Source: Stenotrophomonas beteli (GTDB lineage Bacteria > Pseudomonadota > Gammaproteobacteria > Xanthomonadales > Xanthomonadaceae). From it: 64,000 nt of DNA. The notes beneath the pieces were generated by a model that saw only the letters and a program-made list of their open reading frames with translations, ran no database searches and had not been told where the DNA came from. Below are positions 45,270 through 54,116 of the stretch, piece after piece. The stretch covers positions 1-64,000 of the forward strand of contig NZ_LLXV01000015.1 in the NCBI RefSeq assembly GCF_001431665.1, written 5' to 3'. The position numbers were made by a program, and so were the translations under genes. Positions within the stretch are counted from its first letter, which is position 1; each line of letters begins with the position of its first letter.

Positions 45270-46121
45270 TCAGCCCGGCGGCGGGCCCAGCTTCAGCGAC
45301 AGATCGATGGCCTGCACATGCTTGGTCAGTCCGCCAATGGAAATGCAGTCCACGCCATCTTCGGCAATCGAACGCAACCCGCCCAGGCCCACGCTGCCGG
45401 ACACCTCCAGCGGAATGCGGCCGGCGGTGATGCGTACGGCCTCGCGGCGCAGGTCCGGGCTGAAGTCATCCAGCAGGATGCGCTCGCAGCCGGCTTCCAG
45501 TGCCTGCCGCAGCTGCGCCAGATCTTCCACTTCGACCACCAGCGGCAATGCCGGCCATTGGCGGCGCGCGGCAGCCACCGCCGCAGCCAGCGAACCGGCG
45601 GCGCGGATGTGGTTCTCCTTCAGCATCACCGTGTCGTACAGGCCGAACCGGTGGTTCTCGCCGCCGCCGCAGCGGACCGCGTACTTCTGTGCCAGGCGCA
45701 GGCCGGGCAAGGTCTTGCGGGTGTCGAGAATGCGCGTGGCGGTACCGGACACGGCGGCCACATAGCGGGCAGTGGTGGTGGCAGTGCCGGACAGCGTCTG
45801 CAGGAAGTTCAGCGAGGTGCGCTCGGCACTGACCAGGCTGCGGCTGCGCCCGTGCAGCAGGGCCAGCACGGTGCCGGCGGTGACCGCGTCGCCTTCGGAA
45901 ACCAGCCATTCGATGCGCACGTCCGGGTCGAGCGCGCGATGGGTGGCATCGAACCAGGGGCGACCGGCAATCACCCCGTCCTGCTTGCACAGCAGGTAGG
46001 CGCTGTCGGCCTGGTCGGGCAGCAGGGCGGCGGTGACGTCACCGCTGCCCAGGTCCTCGGCCAGCGCACGCGCGACATCGGCGGCGACCAGGGCCGCATC
46101 CGGCGTCGGCAGCGTGCTCAT
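45270..46121 (-). CDS. nadC: Nicotinate-nucleotide pyrophosphorylase (carboxylating)
   Basis: 283 residues. NadC converts quinolinate and PRPP to nicotinate mononucleotide in NAD synthesis. Conserved blocks: EDLGSGDVTAALLP, RTSLNFLQTLSGTAT, DTRKTLPGLRLAQKYAVRCGGG (the substrate-binding Arg/Lys cluster), LKENHIRAAG and EVSGSVGLGGLRSIAEDGVD. It overlaps the Trm112 gene by four bases and is read after it. Confidence 0.96.
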   Translation of the reverse strand: MSTLPTPDAALVAADVARALAEDLGSGDVTAALLPDQADSAYLLCKQDGVIAGRPWFDATHRALDPDVRIEWLVSEGDAVTAGTVLALLHGRSRSLVSAERTSLNFLQTLSGTATTTARYVAAVSGTATRILDTRKTLPGLRLAQKYAVRCGGGENHRFGLYDTVMLKENHIRAAGSLAAAVAAARRQWPALPLVVEVEDLAQLRQALEAGCERILLDDFSPDLRREAVRITAGRIPLEVSGSVGLGGLRSIAEDGVDCISIGGLTKHVQAIDLSLKLGPPPG

Positions 46122-46387
46122 GCGGCCGGGAAGTCGGCGATCTGCGCGGTCGGGATGGCTTCCTCGGCCAGCAGCACCGGGATGCCGTCGTCAACGCGGA
46201 ACACCTGCTTGCGGTCGCGGGTGACCAGCGCTTCGCGCAGCGGCTGCGCCATCGGGTTGCCATCGGCCTTGTTCACCGCGCCGGCGGAAATGGCCTTGTT
46301 GAGCGCTTCCAGGCCCTTGCCATCCAGCAGGGACAGGGGCTGGCGGGTGTCCGGCGACACCAGCAGGTCGAGCAGCTTGCGATCCAT
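46118..46387 (-). CDS. Trm112/YcaR-family small protein
   Basis: 89 residues. The LLDLLVSPDTRQPL start and DGIPVLLAEEA end are the Trm112 hallmarks. The Cys residues that bind zinc in eukaryotic Trm112 are absent, as is common in bacteria (SPDTRQPL in place of CPxCKGPL). A central insertion (LEALNKAISAGAVNKADG) makes it longer than the roughly 60-residue E. coli YcaR. It is translationally coupled to nadC. Confidence 0.85.
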   Translation of the reverse strand: MDRKLLDLLVSPDTRQPLSLLDGKGLEALNKAISAGAVNKADGNPMAQPLREALVTRDRKQVFRVDDGIPVLLAEEAIPTAQIADFPAA

Positions 46388-46445
46388 GATTCTTCGTCTT
46401 GCGTGGAAGATGGCTAGAATACGTCTTTAAGGCAGGTGACGGCCA

Positions 46446-46949
46446 ATGACCCCCAACCCGATCGCGCCGCTTGTCGGCATCGTCATGGGTTCCCGTTCCG
46501 ACTGGGAAACCATGCAGCACGCCGCCCAGAAGCTTGAAGCCCTGGGTGTTCCGTTCGAAGTGAAGGTGGTGTCCGCGCATCGGACGCCGGATGTGTTGTT
46601 CAGTTACGCCGAGCAGGCGGGCCCGCGTGGCCTGCGCGCGATCATCGCCGGTGCCGGCGGGGCGGCGCACCTGCCGGGCATGATCGCCGCCAAGACCGCC
46701 GTACCGGTGCTGGGTGTGCCGGTGCAGTCCAAGGCCCTCAACGGCATGGACTCGCTGCTGTCGATCGTGCAGATGCCGGCCGGCATTCCGGTCGCCACCT
46801 TCGCCATCGGCAACGCCGGCGCCTCCAACGCGGCGCTGTTCGCCGCGGCGATGCTGGCCAGCGACCAGCCGGCCATCGGTCAGGCGCTCGACGCTTTCCG
46901 TGCGCGCCAGACCGAAGATGTGATGGCCCACGACGACCCGCGCCAATGA
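46446..46949 (+). CDS. purE: 5-(carboxyamino)imidazole ribonucleotide mutase
   Basis: 167 residues. The class I PurE signature is complete: [34 protein letters not shown] (catalytic His) and [17 protein letters not shown]. It shifts the carboxylate of N5-CAIR to C4 in purine synthesis. The start lies 58 bp from the divergent Trm112 gene. The stop overlaps the purK ATG by four bases. Confidence 0.96.
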   Translation: MTPNPIAPLVGIVMGSRSDWETMQHAAQKLEALGVPFEVKVVSAHRTPDVLFSYAEQAGPRGLRAIIAGAGGAAHLPGMIAAKTAVPVLGVPVQSKALNGMDSLLSIVQMPAGIPVATFAIGNAGASNAALFAAAMLASDQPAIGQALDAFRARQTEDVMAHDDPRQ

Positions 46950-48094
46950 ACCTGACCGTCGGCATTCTGGGCGGCGGCCAGCTGGCCCGCATGATGGTCC
47001 TGGCCGGTGCGCCGCTGGGGCTGCGTTTTGAGCTGTACGACCCGGCCGCCGACGCCTGCGGTGGCCCGTTGGCGCCGCTCACCGTGGCGGCGTTCGACGA
47101 CCGCGCAGCGCTGGCGGCGTTCGCCGCCCGGGTGGACGTGGTCACCTTCGATTTCGAGAATGTGCCAGCCGACAGTGCGCAGTGGCTGGCCGACCAGGTG
47201 CCGGTCTACCCGCCGCCGTCGGCGCTGGCGGTGGCCCAGGACCGGTTGAGCGAGAAGACCCTGTTCCAGCAGCTGGGCATTCCGCTGCCGCCCTTCGCTG
47301 ATATCCGCAGCCGTGACGAACTGGCTGCGAAGGCCGCCGAGTTCGGCCTGCCGTGCATCCTCAAGACCCGCCGCCTCGGTTACGACGGCAAGGGCCAGTT
47401 CCGTCTGCGCAGCGAAGCCGACATCGACGCTGCATGGGACGCGCTGGGCGCACAGGTCGAGCGCACCGGGCTGATCCTGGAAGGCTTCGTTGCCTTCCAG
47501 CGCGAAGTCAGCGTGGTCGCCGTGCGTGGCCGCGATGGCAGCTTCCAGGCCTGGCCGGTGACCGGCAACTGGCATGTCGACGGCGTGCTGTCGGCCAGCG
47601 TGGCGCCGGCGGTGCTGAGCGCCGCCGAGCACGAAGCGGCGGTCGGCTATGCGCGTCGCGTCGCCGAGCACCTGCAGTATGTCGGCGTGTTCGCGCTGGA
47701 GCTGTTCTGCCGTGATGGCGAACTGCTGGCCAACGAGATGGCGCCGCGCGTGCACAACTCCGGCCATTGGACCATCGAAGGCAGCGAGACCTCGCAGTTC
47801 GAGAACCATCTGCGCGCCGTGCTGGGCCTGCCGCTGGGCAGCACCCGCATGCTCGGCCATGCCTGCATGCTGAACTGGCTGGGGGCGATGCCCGATCCAC
47901 TGCCGGTGCTGGGCCAGGCCTGCGGTCATTGGCATGACTACGGCAAGCAGCCGCGCGAAGGTCGCAAGGTCGGCCACGCCACGTTGCGCGATGACGATGC
48001 TGCCGCGTTGGCCGATGCGCTGGAGCAGATCGGCCTGGAGCTGGATCGGCAGGCGCAGGTGGCGCCGGCGGTGCACGCGCTGCGCAAGCGCTGA
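46946..48094 (+). CDS. purK: 5-(carboxyamino)imidazole ribonucleotide synthase
   Basis: 382 residues with an ATP-grasp fold: [17 protein letters not shown] at the N-terminus, [18 protein letters not shown] for the nucleotide loop, [29 protein letters not shown] for metal and substrate binding. It makes N5-CAIR from AIR, ATP and bicarbonate and is coupled to purE. Confidence 0.96.
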   Translation: MNLTVGILGGGQLARMMVLAGAPLGLRFELYDPAADACGGPLAPLTVAAFDDRAALAAFAARVDVVTFDFENVPADSAQWLADQVPVYPPPSALAVAQDRLSEKTLFQQLGIPLPPFADIRSRDELAAKAAEFGLPCILKTRRLGYDGKGQFRLRSEADIDAAWDALGAQVERTGLILEGFVAFQREVSVVAVRGRDGSFQAWPVTGNWHVDGVLSASVAPAVLSAAEHEAAVGYARRVAEHLQYVGVFALELFCRDGELLANEMAPRVHNSGHWTIEGSETSQFENHLRAVLGLPLGSTRMLGHACMLNWLGAMPDPLPVLGQACGHWHDYGKQPREGRKVGHATLRDDDAAALADALEQIGLELDRQAQVAPAVHALRKR

Positions 48095-48099
48095 GACCG

Positions 48100-48129
48100 G
48101 TAGTGCCGGCCGTTGGCCGGCAGTGCAAC
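48100..48129. repeat. REP-like hairpin
   Basis: GTAGTGCCGGCCGTTGGCCGGCAGTGC: GTAG tip plus a GCCGGCC/GGCCGGC stem, five bases after the purK stop; a SMAG variant that may end the purEK transcript. Confidence 0.65.
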
Positions 48130-48206
48130 GCTGTGGCGCGCCGGTGCAGGCATCGGCGCAACACTCCCGGTGATAGCGTGGAGCTCCTTTCACAGGAGTC
48201 ACGACC

Positions 48207-48548
48207 ATGCTTGACTGGAATGCCTACCGCAAGGAACTGAAGGGCCGCATCGGCGAGATCGGCAAGCTCTCGCCGGATACGCTCAAGGGCTATGCCACGT
48301 TGTCCAACGCGGGCGCCCAGACCAACCATCTTGATGCCAAGACCCGTGAACTGATCGCGCTGGCGGTGGCGGTGACCACCCGCTGCGACGGCTGCATCAC
48401 CGTGCACGTGGATGCCGCGTTGAAGCAGGGCGCCCGCCGCGAGGAAATCGCCGAGGCGCTGGGCGTGGCGGTCTCGCTCAACGCCGGTGCGGCGCTGGTG
48501 TACTCGGCGCGGGTGATGGATGCGGTGGCTGCGCACGAGAGCGCGTGA
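48207..48548 (+). CDS. Carboxymuconolactone decarboxylase/AhpD-like protein
   Basis: 113 residues. The AhpD-type redox motif is CDGC followed by HVDAALK, in the order ..TRCDGCITVHVDAA.., and NAGAALVYSARVMDA lies near the C-terminus. These small helical proteins act as peroxidase partners or alkylhydroperoxidase-like reductases. AGGAG lies eight bases before the ATG. There is no partner peroxiredoxin in the window. Confidence 0.88.
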   Translation: MLDWNAYRKELKGRIGEIGKLSPDTLKGYATLSNAGAQTNHLDAKTRELIALAVAVTTRCDGCITVHVDAALKQGARREEIAEALGVAVSLNAGAALVYSARVMDAVAAHESA

Positions 48549-48558
48549 CGCTCCATCT

Positions 48559-48617
48559 GTAGAGCCGAGCCCATGCTCGGCTGCTGTCCAGCCAGCCGAG
48601 CATGGGCTCGGCTCTAC
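48559..48617. repeat. Dimeric SMAG REP element
   Basis: Two GTAG palindromes head to head: GTAGAGCCGAGCCCATGCTC.. and its near-perfect reverse complement ending GGGCTCGGCTCTAC at 48617. The 59-bp element can fold into one long hairpin. It lies between the convergent AhpD-like and superoxide dismutase genes. Confidence 0.85.
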
Positions 48618-48623
48618 AGGAGG

Positions 48624-49202
48624 TCAGCGCAGCTGGCTTTCGGCGAATTCCCAGTTGACCATCTGCCAGAACGCGTCCAGATAACGCGCGCGATCATTCT
48701 GGTAGTCGGTGTAATAGGCATGCTCCCAGACGTCGCAGCACAGCAGCGGGGTGCTTTCACCGGTCAGTGGCGTGCCGGCATTGCGGGTGGCCTGGATGCC
48801 CAACTGTCCGCCCGGATGCTGCACCAGCCATACCCAGCCGGAGCCGAACAGGCCCAGCGCGGTGCGGTTGAACTCCTCGCGCAGGCGCTGCACGTCGCCG
48901 AACTGGCGCTTGACCAGTTCGCCCAGACGGCCCTGCGGTTCGCCGCCGCCACGCGGGCGCAGGCACTGCCAGTAGAAGCCGTGGTTCCAGGCCTGGGCGG
49001 CGGCATCGAACAGCGTGCCCTGGGCGTGGCGGACGATCTCCTCCAGCGACGCTTCCTCCCACTCGGTGCCGAGGATGCCGGCGTTGACCGCATCCACATA
49101 GGCGCGATGGTGGCGGCCGTGATGCAGTTCCACGGTCTGGGCGGACAGGTGCGGCTGCAGGGAGCCGGAGAGGTAGGGCAGGGCGGGCAATTCGACAGGC
49201 AT
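48624..49202 (-). CDS. sodB: Superoxide dismutase, iron type
   Basis: 192 residues. The metal ligands are in VELHHGRHHRAYVD (His), AQAWNHGFYW (His) and DVWEHAYYTDYQN (Asp and His). The AQxWNHxFYW form of the second block favours the iron enzyme over the manganese one. No signal peptide is seen, so it is cytosolic. A TTG at 49220 would add six residues; the ATG at 49202 (MPVELPALPYL) matches the family start, though neither has a clear ribosome-binding site. It is divergent to grxD. Confidence 0.92.
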   Translation of the reverse strand: MPVELPALPYLSGSLQPHLSAQTVELHHGRHHRAYVDAVNAGILGTEWEEASLEEIVRHAQGTLFDAAAQAWNHGFYWQCLRPRGGGEPQGRLGELVKRQFGDVQRLREEFNRTALGLFGSGWVWLVQHPGGQLGIQATRNAGTPLTGESTPLLCCDVWEHAYYTDYQNDRARYLDAFWQMVNWEFAESQLR

Positions 49203-49322
49203 GGACAGGTTCGTGGCCAAGGGGCGGCGGCAGCGGGTTCCATCGGCTTACAATGGCGGCTACCGTGGGCAGTCTAGCCGACCATCACGGTCGGTTTGTC
49301 CGGCGAAGCAAGGAGTGAGGTT

Positions 49323-49643
49323 GTGGCGGTAATGCAGCAAATCCAGGCCGAGGTCGATCGTTACCCGCTCGTGCTGTTCATGAAGGGCTCTCCGCAGTAC
49401 CCGATGTGCGGCTTTTCCAGCCGCGCCGTGCAGGCGTTGATGGCCGCCGGTGCCGTGACCCTGCGCACCGTGAACGTGCTCGAGGAGCCGGAGATCCGTG
49501 CCAACCTGCCGCGCTTCTCCAATCTTCCGACCTTCCCGCAGCTGTTCATCAACGGCGAGCTGATCGGCGGCTGCGACATCGTCATGGAGCTGTTTGAATC
49601 CGGCGAGCTCAAGCGCATCGTCGAAGAGGCCACCCAGGGATGA
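49323..49643 (+). CDS. grxD: Monothiol glutaredoxin (Grx4/GrxD type)
   Basis: 106 residues. The monothiol active site is CGFS (PMCGFSSRAVQAL), with LVLFMKGSP and FPQLFINGELIGGCDIVMEL forming the glutathione and iron-sulfur binding surface. It carries and delivers Fe-S clusters. The start is taken as GTG 49323, seven bases after AGGAG; the next ATG (49332) is three codons in. It overlaps the following SDR gene by four bases. Confidence 0.94.
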   Translation: MAVMQQIQAEVDRYPLVLFMKGSPQYPMCGFSSRAVQALMAAGAVTLRTVNVLEEPEIRANLPRFSNLPTFPQLFINGELIGGCDIVMELFESGELKRIVEEATQG

Positions 49644-50416
49644 GTGCCTGGCCATCGGCGTCACCGACGGAGGGGGCGCTCGATGGCCGTCCGTTGCAGG
49701 ACCGCGTGGTGCTGGTGGCTGGCGCCGGTGGCGGCCTGGGCAGCGCTGCGGCGGTCGCGGCCGCCGCCGCCGGCGCGACGGTGGTGCTGCTGGGACGCAA
49801 GCCGCGCCGGCTGGATCGCGTCTATGCCCAGGTCCAGGCCGTTGGCCCCGAACCACTGTTGTACCCGCTGGATCTGGAAGGCGCCGGACCCGATGACTAT
49901 GCCGAACTGGCCCAGGCCTTGCAGCGCGAGCTGGGGCGGCTGGACGGCGTGCTGGTCTGCGCCGCCCATTTCCCGGGGTTGACGCCGTTCGAGCTGGCCG
50001 ACCCGGCCAGTTTCGCCCGTGCCCTCCATGTCACCTTGACCGCCCCGGCCTGGCTGGCCCAGGCCTGCCTGCCGCTGCTGCGGCAGCGCGAGGATGCCGC
50101 CCTGGTGTTCGCGGTCGATGCCCCCGAACGGGTCGGGCAGGCCTACTGGGGGGGCTATGGCGTGGCCCAGCACGGCCTGCGTGGCCTGATCGCCAGCCTG
50201 CACGACGAACTCGGGCGCAGCCCGGTACGGGTCAGTGGTCTTTATCCCGGTCCCCTGCGCACGGCGCTGCGGGCCCGCGCCTACTCGGTCGACCAGGATC
50301 CGGCGGCGCAAGGCCCGGAAGCCGCGGCGGCCGCGGCGGTGACCCTGCTGTCCGCCGCTGGGAGCACCTGGCGCGGGCAGATTCTCGACGCCAGTGGGAT
50401 GCCCCGGGGAGAGTGA
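49640..50416 (+). CDS. SDR-family protein with altered catalytic residues (YciK-like)
   Basis: 258 residues of short-chain dehydrogenase fold. The dinucleotide loop is VAGAGGGLGSAAAVA near residue 25. The catalytic Tyr is in GGYGVAQHGL, but the usual Lys four residues later is Gln, and the Ser-containing strand reads ALVFAVDAPER, without the Ser. Other SDR features (LYPGPLRTALR after the active site) are kept. A conventional oxidoreductase activity is therefore doubtful. It is translationally coupled to grxD. Confidence 0.82.
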   Translation: MSAWPSASPTEGALDGRPLQDRVVLVAGAGGGLGSAAAVAAAAAGATVVLLGRKPRRLDRVYAQVQAVGPEPLLYPLDLEGAGPDDYAELAQALQRELGRLDGVLVCAAHFPGLTPFELADPASFARALHVTLTAPAWLAQACLPLLRQREDAALVFAVDAPERVGQAYWGGYGVAQHGLRGLIASLHDELGRSPVRVSGLYPGPLRTALRARAYSVDQDPAAQGPEAAAAAAVTLLSAAGSTWRGQILDASGMPRGE

Positions 50417-50508
50417 GTCCCGTGGAAAGGCGGAGTGAAGAACCCGTCACGATTGCGTTGCGAACCGGTGCCGTTTGTCGCACAACCGTCACATTGATGG
50501 CGTAGCGT

Positions 50509-50525
50509 GTTAATCTAGTGTTAAC
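50509..50525. promoter_or_regulatory. GTTAA-N7-TTAAC inverted repeat upstream of the TonB-dependent receptor
   Basis: An exact 5-bp inverted repeat (GTTAA, spacer TCTAGTG, TTAAC) in the AT-richer part of the 232-bp gap before the receptor. A weak promoter-like pair overlaps it (TTGATG at 50494 and TAGTGT at 50516, 16 bp apart). It could be an operator for receptor regulation; nothing else confirms it. Confidence 0.3.
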
Positions 50526-50648
50526 CGTTAGGGCTGCCTTCAGCCGAGCGGTAGGGAACCCCAGATAACTCTCCGACCAGCCACCCGCAGGGCTGATTGG
50601 ATGCGCTTTTTTTCCGCCATCGCCAACTCGCATCGAGGCTACCGAAAA

Positions 50649-53600
50649 ATGACCCACCCACTCCGGATGTCCAAGCTTACCCTTGGTCTCGTGGCTGCAC
50701 TTGCTGCCGCTCCTGCCTTCGCCCAGAGCAGCACCTCCGCCGGTGTCGGCGGCCAGGTGATGTCCGCTGCAGGCCAGCCTGTCGCCGGCGCTGAAGTCAC
50801 CATCACGCATACCGAGTCGGGCACTGTTTCGCGTGCCACCACCGATGCGTCGGGCCGATACAACGCGCGCGGCCTGCGCGTGGGTGGTCCGTACACCATC
50901 ACCGTCACCAAGCCCGGTGAAGGCACCAAGACCGAAGAAGGTGTCTACCTGAACCTGAACCAGGTCAACACCGTCAATGCCAACCTGGGCGGTGATCTGG
51001 CTGCGACCAACCTGGACGCGGTGAACGTTGTCGCCACGGCCGGCGGCCTGGACCTGTTCAGCGCCAACAAGATGGGCACCGGCACCAACGTGACCCGCGA
51101 AACGATGGATGCACTGCCGTCGGCCAGCCGCAACATCCAGGACTACGTCCGCCTGGATCCGCGCATCTCGCAGGTCAGCAAGGCTGACGGCGCGATCTCG
51201 GCCGGTGGCCAGAACACCCGTTACAACGCCATCCGCATCGACGGCATCAGCGCCTCCGATCCGTTCGGCCTGGGCTCCAACAACCTGCCGACCGAGCGTC
51301 AGCCGGTGTCGATGGACGCCATCCAGGAAATCAACATCGACCTGGCCAACTACGACACCACCATCGCCGGTGGCACCGGCGCGGTGATCAACGCCGTGAC
51401 CAAGTCGGGTACCAATGAATTCCATGGCACCGTGTACGGTTCGTACCGCGACAAGGACATGGTCCGTTCGCGCCTGGAAGGCGACAAGCAGGACTTCAAC
51501 GGCTTCGAGGACGAGAAGACCTACGGCATGACCTTCGGCGGCCCGATCGTCAAGGACAAGCTGTTCTTCTTCACCAACTATGAAAAGTACGAGCGCTCGG
51601 CTGCCGGCGTCGCCCTGAGCGACACGCCGATCGGCCGTGGCACCATCACCCAGCAGCAGATCACCGATGTCCAGAACTTCCTGGGCAAGCTGGGCTACGA
51701 CCCGGGCAGCCTGACGGCGCCGAACAGCAAGACCGAGATCGAAGAGTATGCGGTCAAGCTGGACTGGAACATCAACGAGAACCACCGTGCGGCCCTGCGC
51801 TACAACAAGATGGAGCAGAACGTCGTTCGCTTCCCGCAGGTCAGCAGCAGCGCCATCTCGCTGAGCAACTTCTGGTACCAGCAGCCGACCCAGTACGAAA
51901 CCTGGATGGGTGAACTGTTCAGTGACTGGTCCGAGAACTTCTCGACCGAGTTCAAGGTCTCGCACAAGGATTACTCGGCCAACCGCGTTCCGCTGGTCGA
52001 CATGCCGCAGATCCGCATCAAGTCGGGCAACGATTCGCTGTACGTCGGTACCGAACAGAACACCCACGTCAACATCGTCGAGTCGAAGGAACTGAGCGCC
52101 TTTGGTGCCGGTACCTGGTACATCGGTGACCACACCGTCAAGTTCGGCTTCGACTACTCGAAGAATGACCTGATGAACTTCTACGGCCGCAACCTCAACG
52201 GCGTGTACGAATTCAACAGCGTCAACGATTTCCTGGCGGGCAAGGCTTCGCGTTACCAGCTGCGTGCTCCGCGCGCCGATGGCAGTCGCAGCGACATCCC
52301 GGCCGACTTCACCCTGAAGAACACTGGCGTGTTCGTGCAGGACACCTGGGCGATCAACTACAACCTGAACCTGATGTTCGGCGTGCGCATCGACATGCCT
52401 GACTTCAGCACCCAGCGCCTGTACAACCCGCGCATCGAGCAGCTGTACGGCTTCAACAACACCAAGCTGGTCGACAAGAACCTGGTGCAGCCGCGCGTCG
52501 GCTTCAACTACACCTTCGACAGCGATCGCCCGACCCAGCTGCGCGGTGGCGTCGGCCTGTTCGGCGGCGCCGCCCCGAACGTGTGGCTGGCAGGTGCCTA
52601 CCAGAATACCGGCCTGAACTACATCGAGTACGACGAGCGCAGCATCCCGGCCGGTGCCTTCACTCCGGACGGCAACAACCCGTACATCCCGGCCGGCGGC
52701 CCGGCTTCGGCCCGTCAGAACGTCGACATCATCGCGCCGGGCACCCGCCTGCCGTCGGTGTGGAAGGCCAACCTGGCGTTCGACCATGAGCTGCCGTGGT
52801 ACGGCATCGTGGCATCGACCGAAGTGCTGTTCACCAAGGTCAAGGACGGCATCTACTTCGACCGTCTGGATGTGTCGGCGCCGACCGCCTTCGGTCAGGA
52901 TGGCCGTGCGATCTACTGGAACGCTGCTGGCCGCAACCAGGCCAATACCCGTATCGACAAGGGTGTCGACTACGGCATGTCGACCGGTACCAAGGGTGCG
53001 GTTGACCGCGCCAACCGTCCGTCCGACATCGGCGACGTTCTGGTCCTGCGCAACACCGACAAGGGCCGCGGCACCCAGGCCACCTTCTCGCTGGCCAAGC
53101 CGCTGACCGAGAACTGGGGCTGGTCGCTGGGTTACACCTACACCAAGTCGACCGAAGTCAGCCCGCTGTCCAGCTCGCAGAACACCTCGAACTGGAACAA
53201 CACGCTGATCTTCAATGCCAACGAGAACGTGGCCTACAACTCGCGTTATGCGATGAAGGACCGCGTCACCGGCACCCTGGAGTGGAAGCACAACTTCTTC
53301 GGTGACAACGCCACCCGCGTCGGCCTGTTCTACGAAGGCCGTTCGGGCCGTCCGTACAGCTACATCTTCTACAACGATGCCAACGGCGACGGTGCTGCCA
53401 CCAACGACCTGTTCTATGTGCCGAAGGGTCCGGGCGACGTGCTGTTCACCGGCGGTGCCGCGATGGAGAAGCAGTTCTTCGATTGGCTGGCGCAGAACCC
53501 GGAACTCGATGCCTACCGTGGCAGCGTGGTCCCGGCCAACCGCCACCGCGCCTCGTGGGTCAACAGCTTCGACGTCCGCGTCAGCCAGGAATTCCCGGGC

Positions 53601-53870
53601 TTCATGAAGGGTCACAAGGGTGAAGTCGCCCTGGACATCATGAATGTCGGCAACCTGCTGAACAAGAAGTGGGGCCTGATCGACGACTACGGCTTCTACT
53701 CGACCCGTCGCGTTGCCAACTACGCAGGTATCGACCCGGCCACCGGCAAGTACGTGTACTCCTTCACCGGTTCGACCGACAACCCGTCGGTGCAGGAAAA
53801 CAACAACGACAAGGGCAATACCGCCGTGTCGCGTTGGTCGATGCAGCTGACCCTGAAGTACAAGTTCTGA
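50649..53870 (+). CDS. TonB-dependent outer-membrane receptor, Oar-like
   Basis: 1073 residues from the ATG at 50649, which starts a signal peptide (LTLGLVAALAAAPAFAQ). Next comes a CarboxypepD_reg-like beta-sandwich (about 27-115, GQVMSAAGQPVAGAEVTITH), a plug domain (RNIQDYVRLDPRISQV; ISAGGQNTRYNAIRIDG) and a 22-strand barrel with the C-terminal aromatic strand MQLTLKYKF. This layout is that of Oar-like receptors that take up large or carbohydrate-like substrates in Xanthomonadaceae. The substrate is unknown. An ATG at 50601 adds 16 residues. The codon use (frequent gtc, ggt, ttc) suggests high expression. Confidence 0.92.
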   Translation: MTHPLRMSKLTLGLVAALAAAPAFAQSSTSAGVGGQVMSAAGQPVAGAEVTITHTESGTVSRATTDASGRYNARGLRVGGPYTITVTKPGEGTKTEEGVYLNLNQVNTVNANLGGDLAATNLDAVNVVATAGGLDLFSANKMGTGTNVTRETMDALPSASRNIQDYVRLDPRISQVSKADGAISAGGQNTRYNAIRIDGISASDPFGLGSNNLPTERQPVSMDAIQEINIDLANYDTTIAGGTGAVINAVTKSGTNEFHGTVYGSYRDKDMVRSRLEGDKQDFNGFEDEKTYGMTFGGPIVKDKLFFFTNYEKYERSAAGVALSDTPIGRGTITQQQITDVQNFLGKLGYDPGSLTAPNSKTEIEEYAVKLDWNINENHRAALRYNKMEQNVVRFPQVSSSAISLSNFWYQQPTQYETWMGELFSDWSENFSTEFKVSHKDYSANRVPLVDMPQIRIKSGNDSLYVGTEQNTHVNIVESKELSAFGAGTWYIGDHTVKFGFDYSKNDLMNFYGRNLNGVYEFNSVNDFLAGKASRYQLRAPRADGSRSDIPADFTLKNTGVFVQDTWAINYNLNLMFGVRIDMPDFSTQRLYNPRIEQLYGFNNTKLVDKNLVQPRVGFNYTFDSDRPTQLRGGVGLFGGAAPNVWLAGAYQNTGLNYIEYDERSIPAGAFTPDGNNPYIPAGGPASARQNVDIIAPGTRLPSVWKANLAFDHELPWYGIVASTEVLFTKVKDGIYFDRLDVSAPTAFGQDGRAIYWNAAGRNQANTRIDKGVDYGMSTGTKGAVDRANRPSDIGDVLVLRNTDKGRGTQATFSLAKPLTENWGWSLGYTYTKSTEVSPLSSSQNTSNWNNTLIFNANENVAYNSRYAMKDRVTGTLEWKHNFFGDNATRVGLFYEGRSGRPYSYIFYNDANGDGAATNDLFYVPKGPGDVLFTGGAAMEKQFFDWLAQNPELDAYRGSVVPANRHRASWVNSFDVRVSQEFPGFMKGHKGEVALDIMNVGNLLNKKWGLIDDYGFYSTRRVANYAGIDPATGKYVYSFTGSTDNPSVQENNNDKGNTAVSRWSMQLTLKYKF

Positions 53871-53900
53871 TCCATCAGCGCTTGAAGTGGTAAGTGGAAA

Positions 53901-53924
53901 CGGCCGGGGAAACCCGGCCGTTTT
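53901..53924 (+). terminator. Rho-independent terminator of the receptor gene
   Basis: An 8-bp perfect stem CGGCCGGG/CCCGGCCG with a GAAA loop and four Ts, 31 bp after the receptor stop codon. Confidence 0.85.
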
Positions 53925-54040
53925 CCGTTCAGGCGAAAGTCCTTGCAGGGCGTAGGGCAACGGCGTAGCATCCAGAAATGTGCGCGGCGCCAACGCCGCC
54001 GATGCGGTGCCGGAAAGGCGGGCGCGGGCAGCACACATCC

Positions 54041-54065
54041 AACGGTCGGGCTTCCCGGCCGTTTT
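54041..54065. terminator. Second hairpin in the receptor-ppnN gap
   Basis: AACGGTCGGG-CTT-CCCGGCCGTT followed by TTTTGCTTTTT. It lies 52 bp before the ppnN start and could back up the first terminator or act in the ppnN leader. The rest of the 246-bp gap holds no gene. Confidence 0.5.
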
Positions 54066-54116
54066 GCTTTTTAAGGGGGCGGCAGTACAGTCGGAAACCT
54101 TGAAGGAAGCGAAAAA

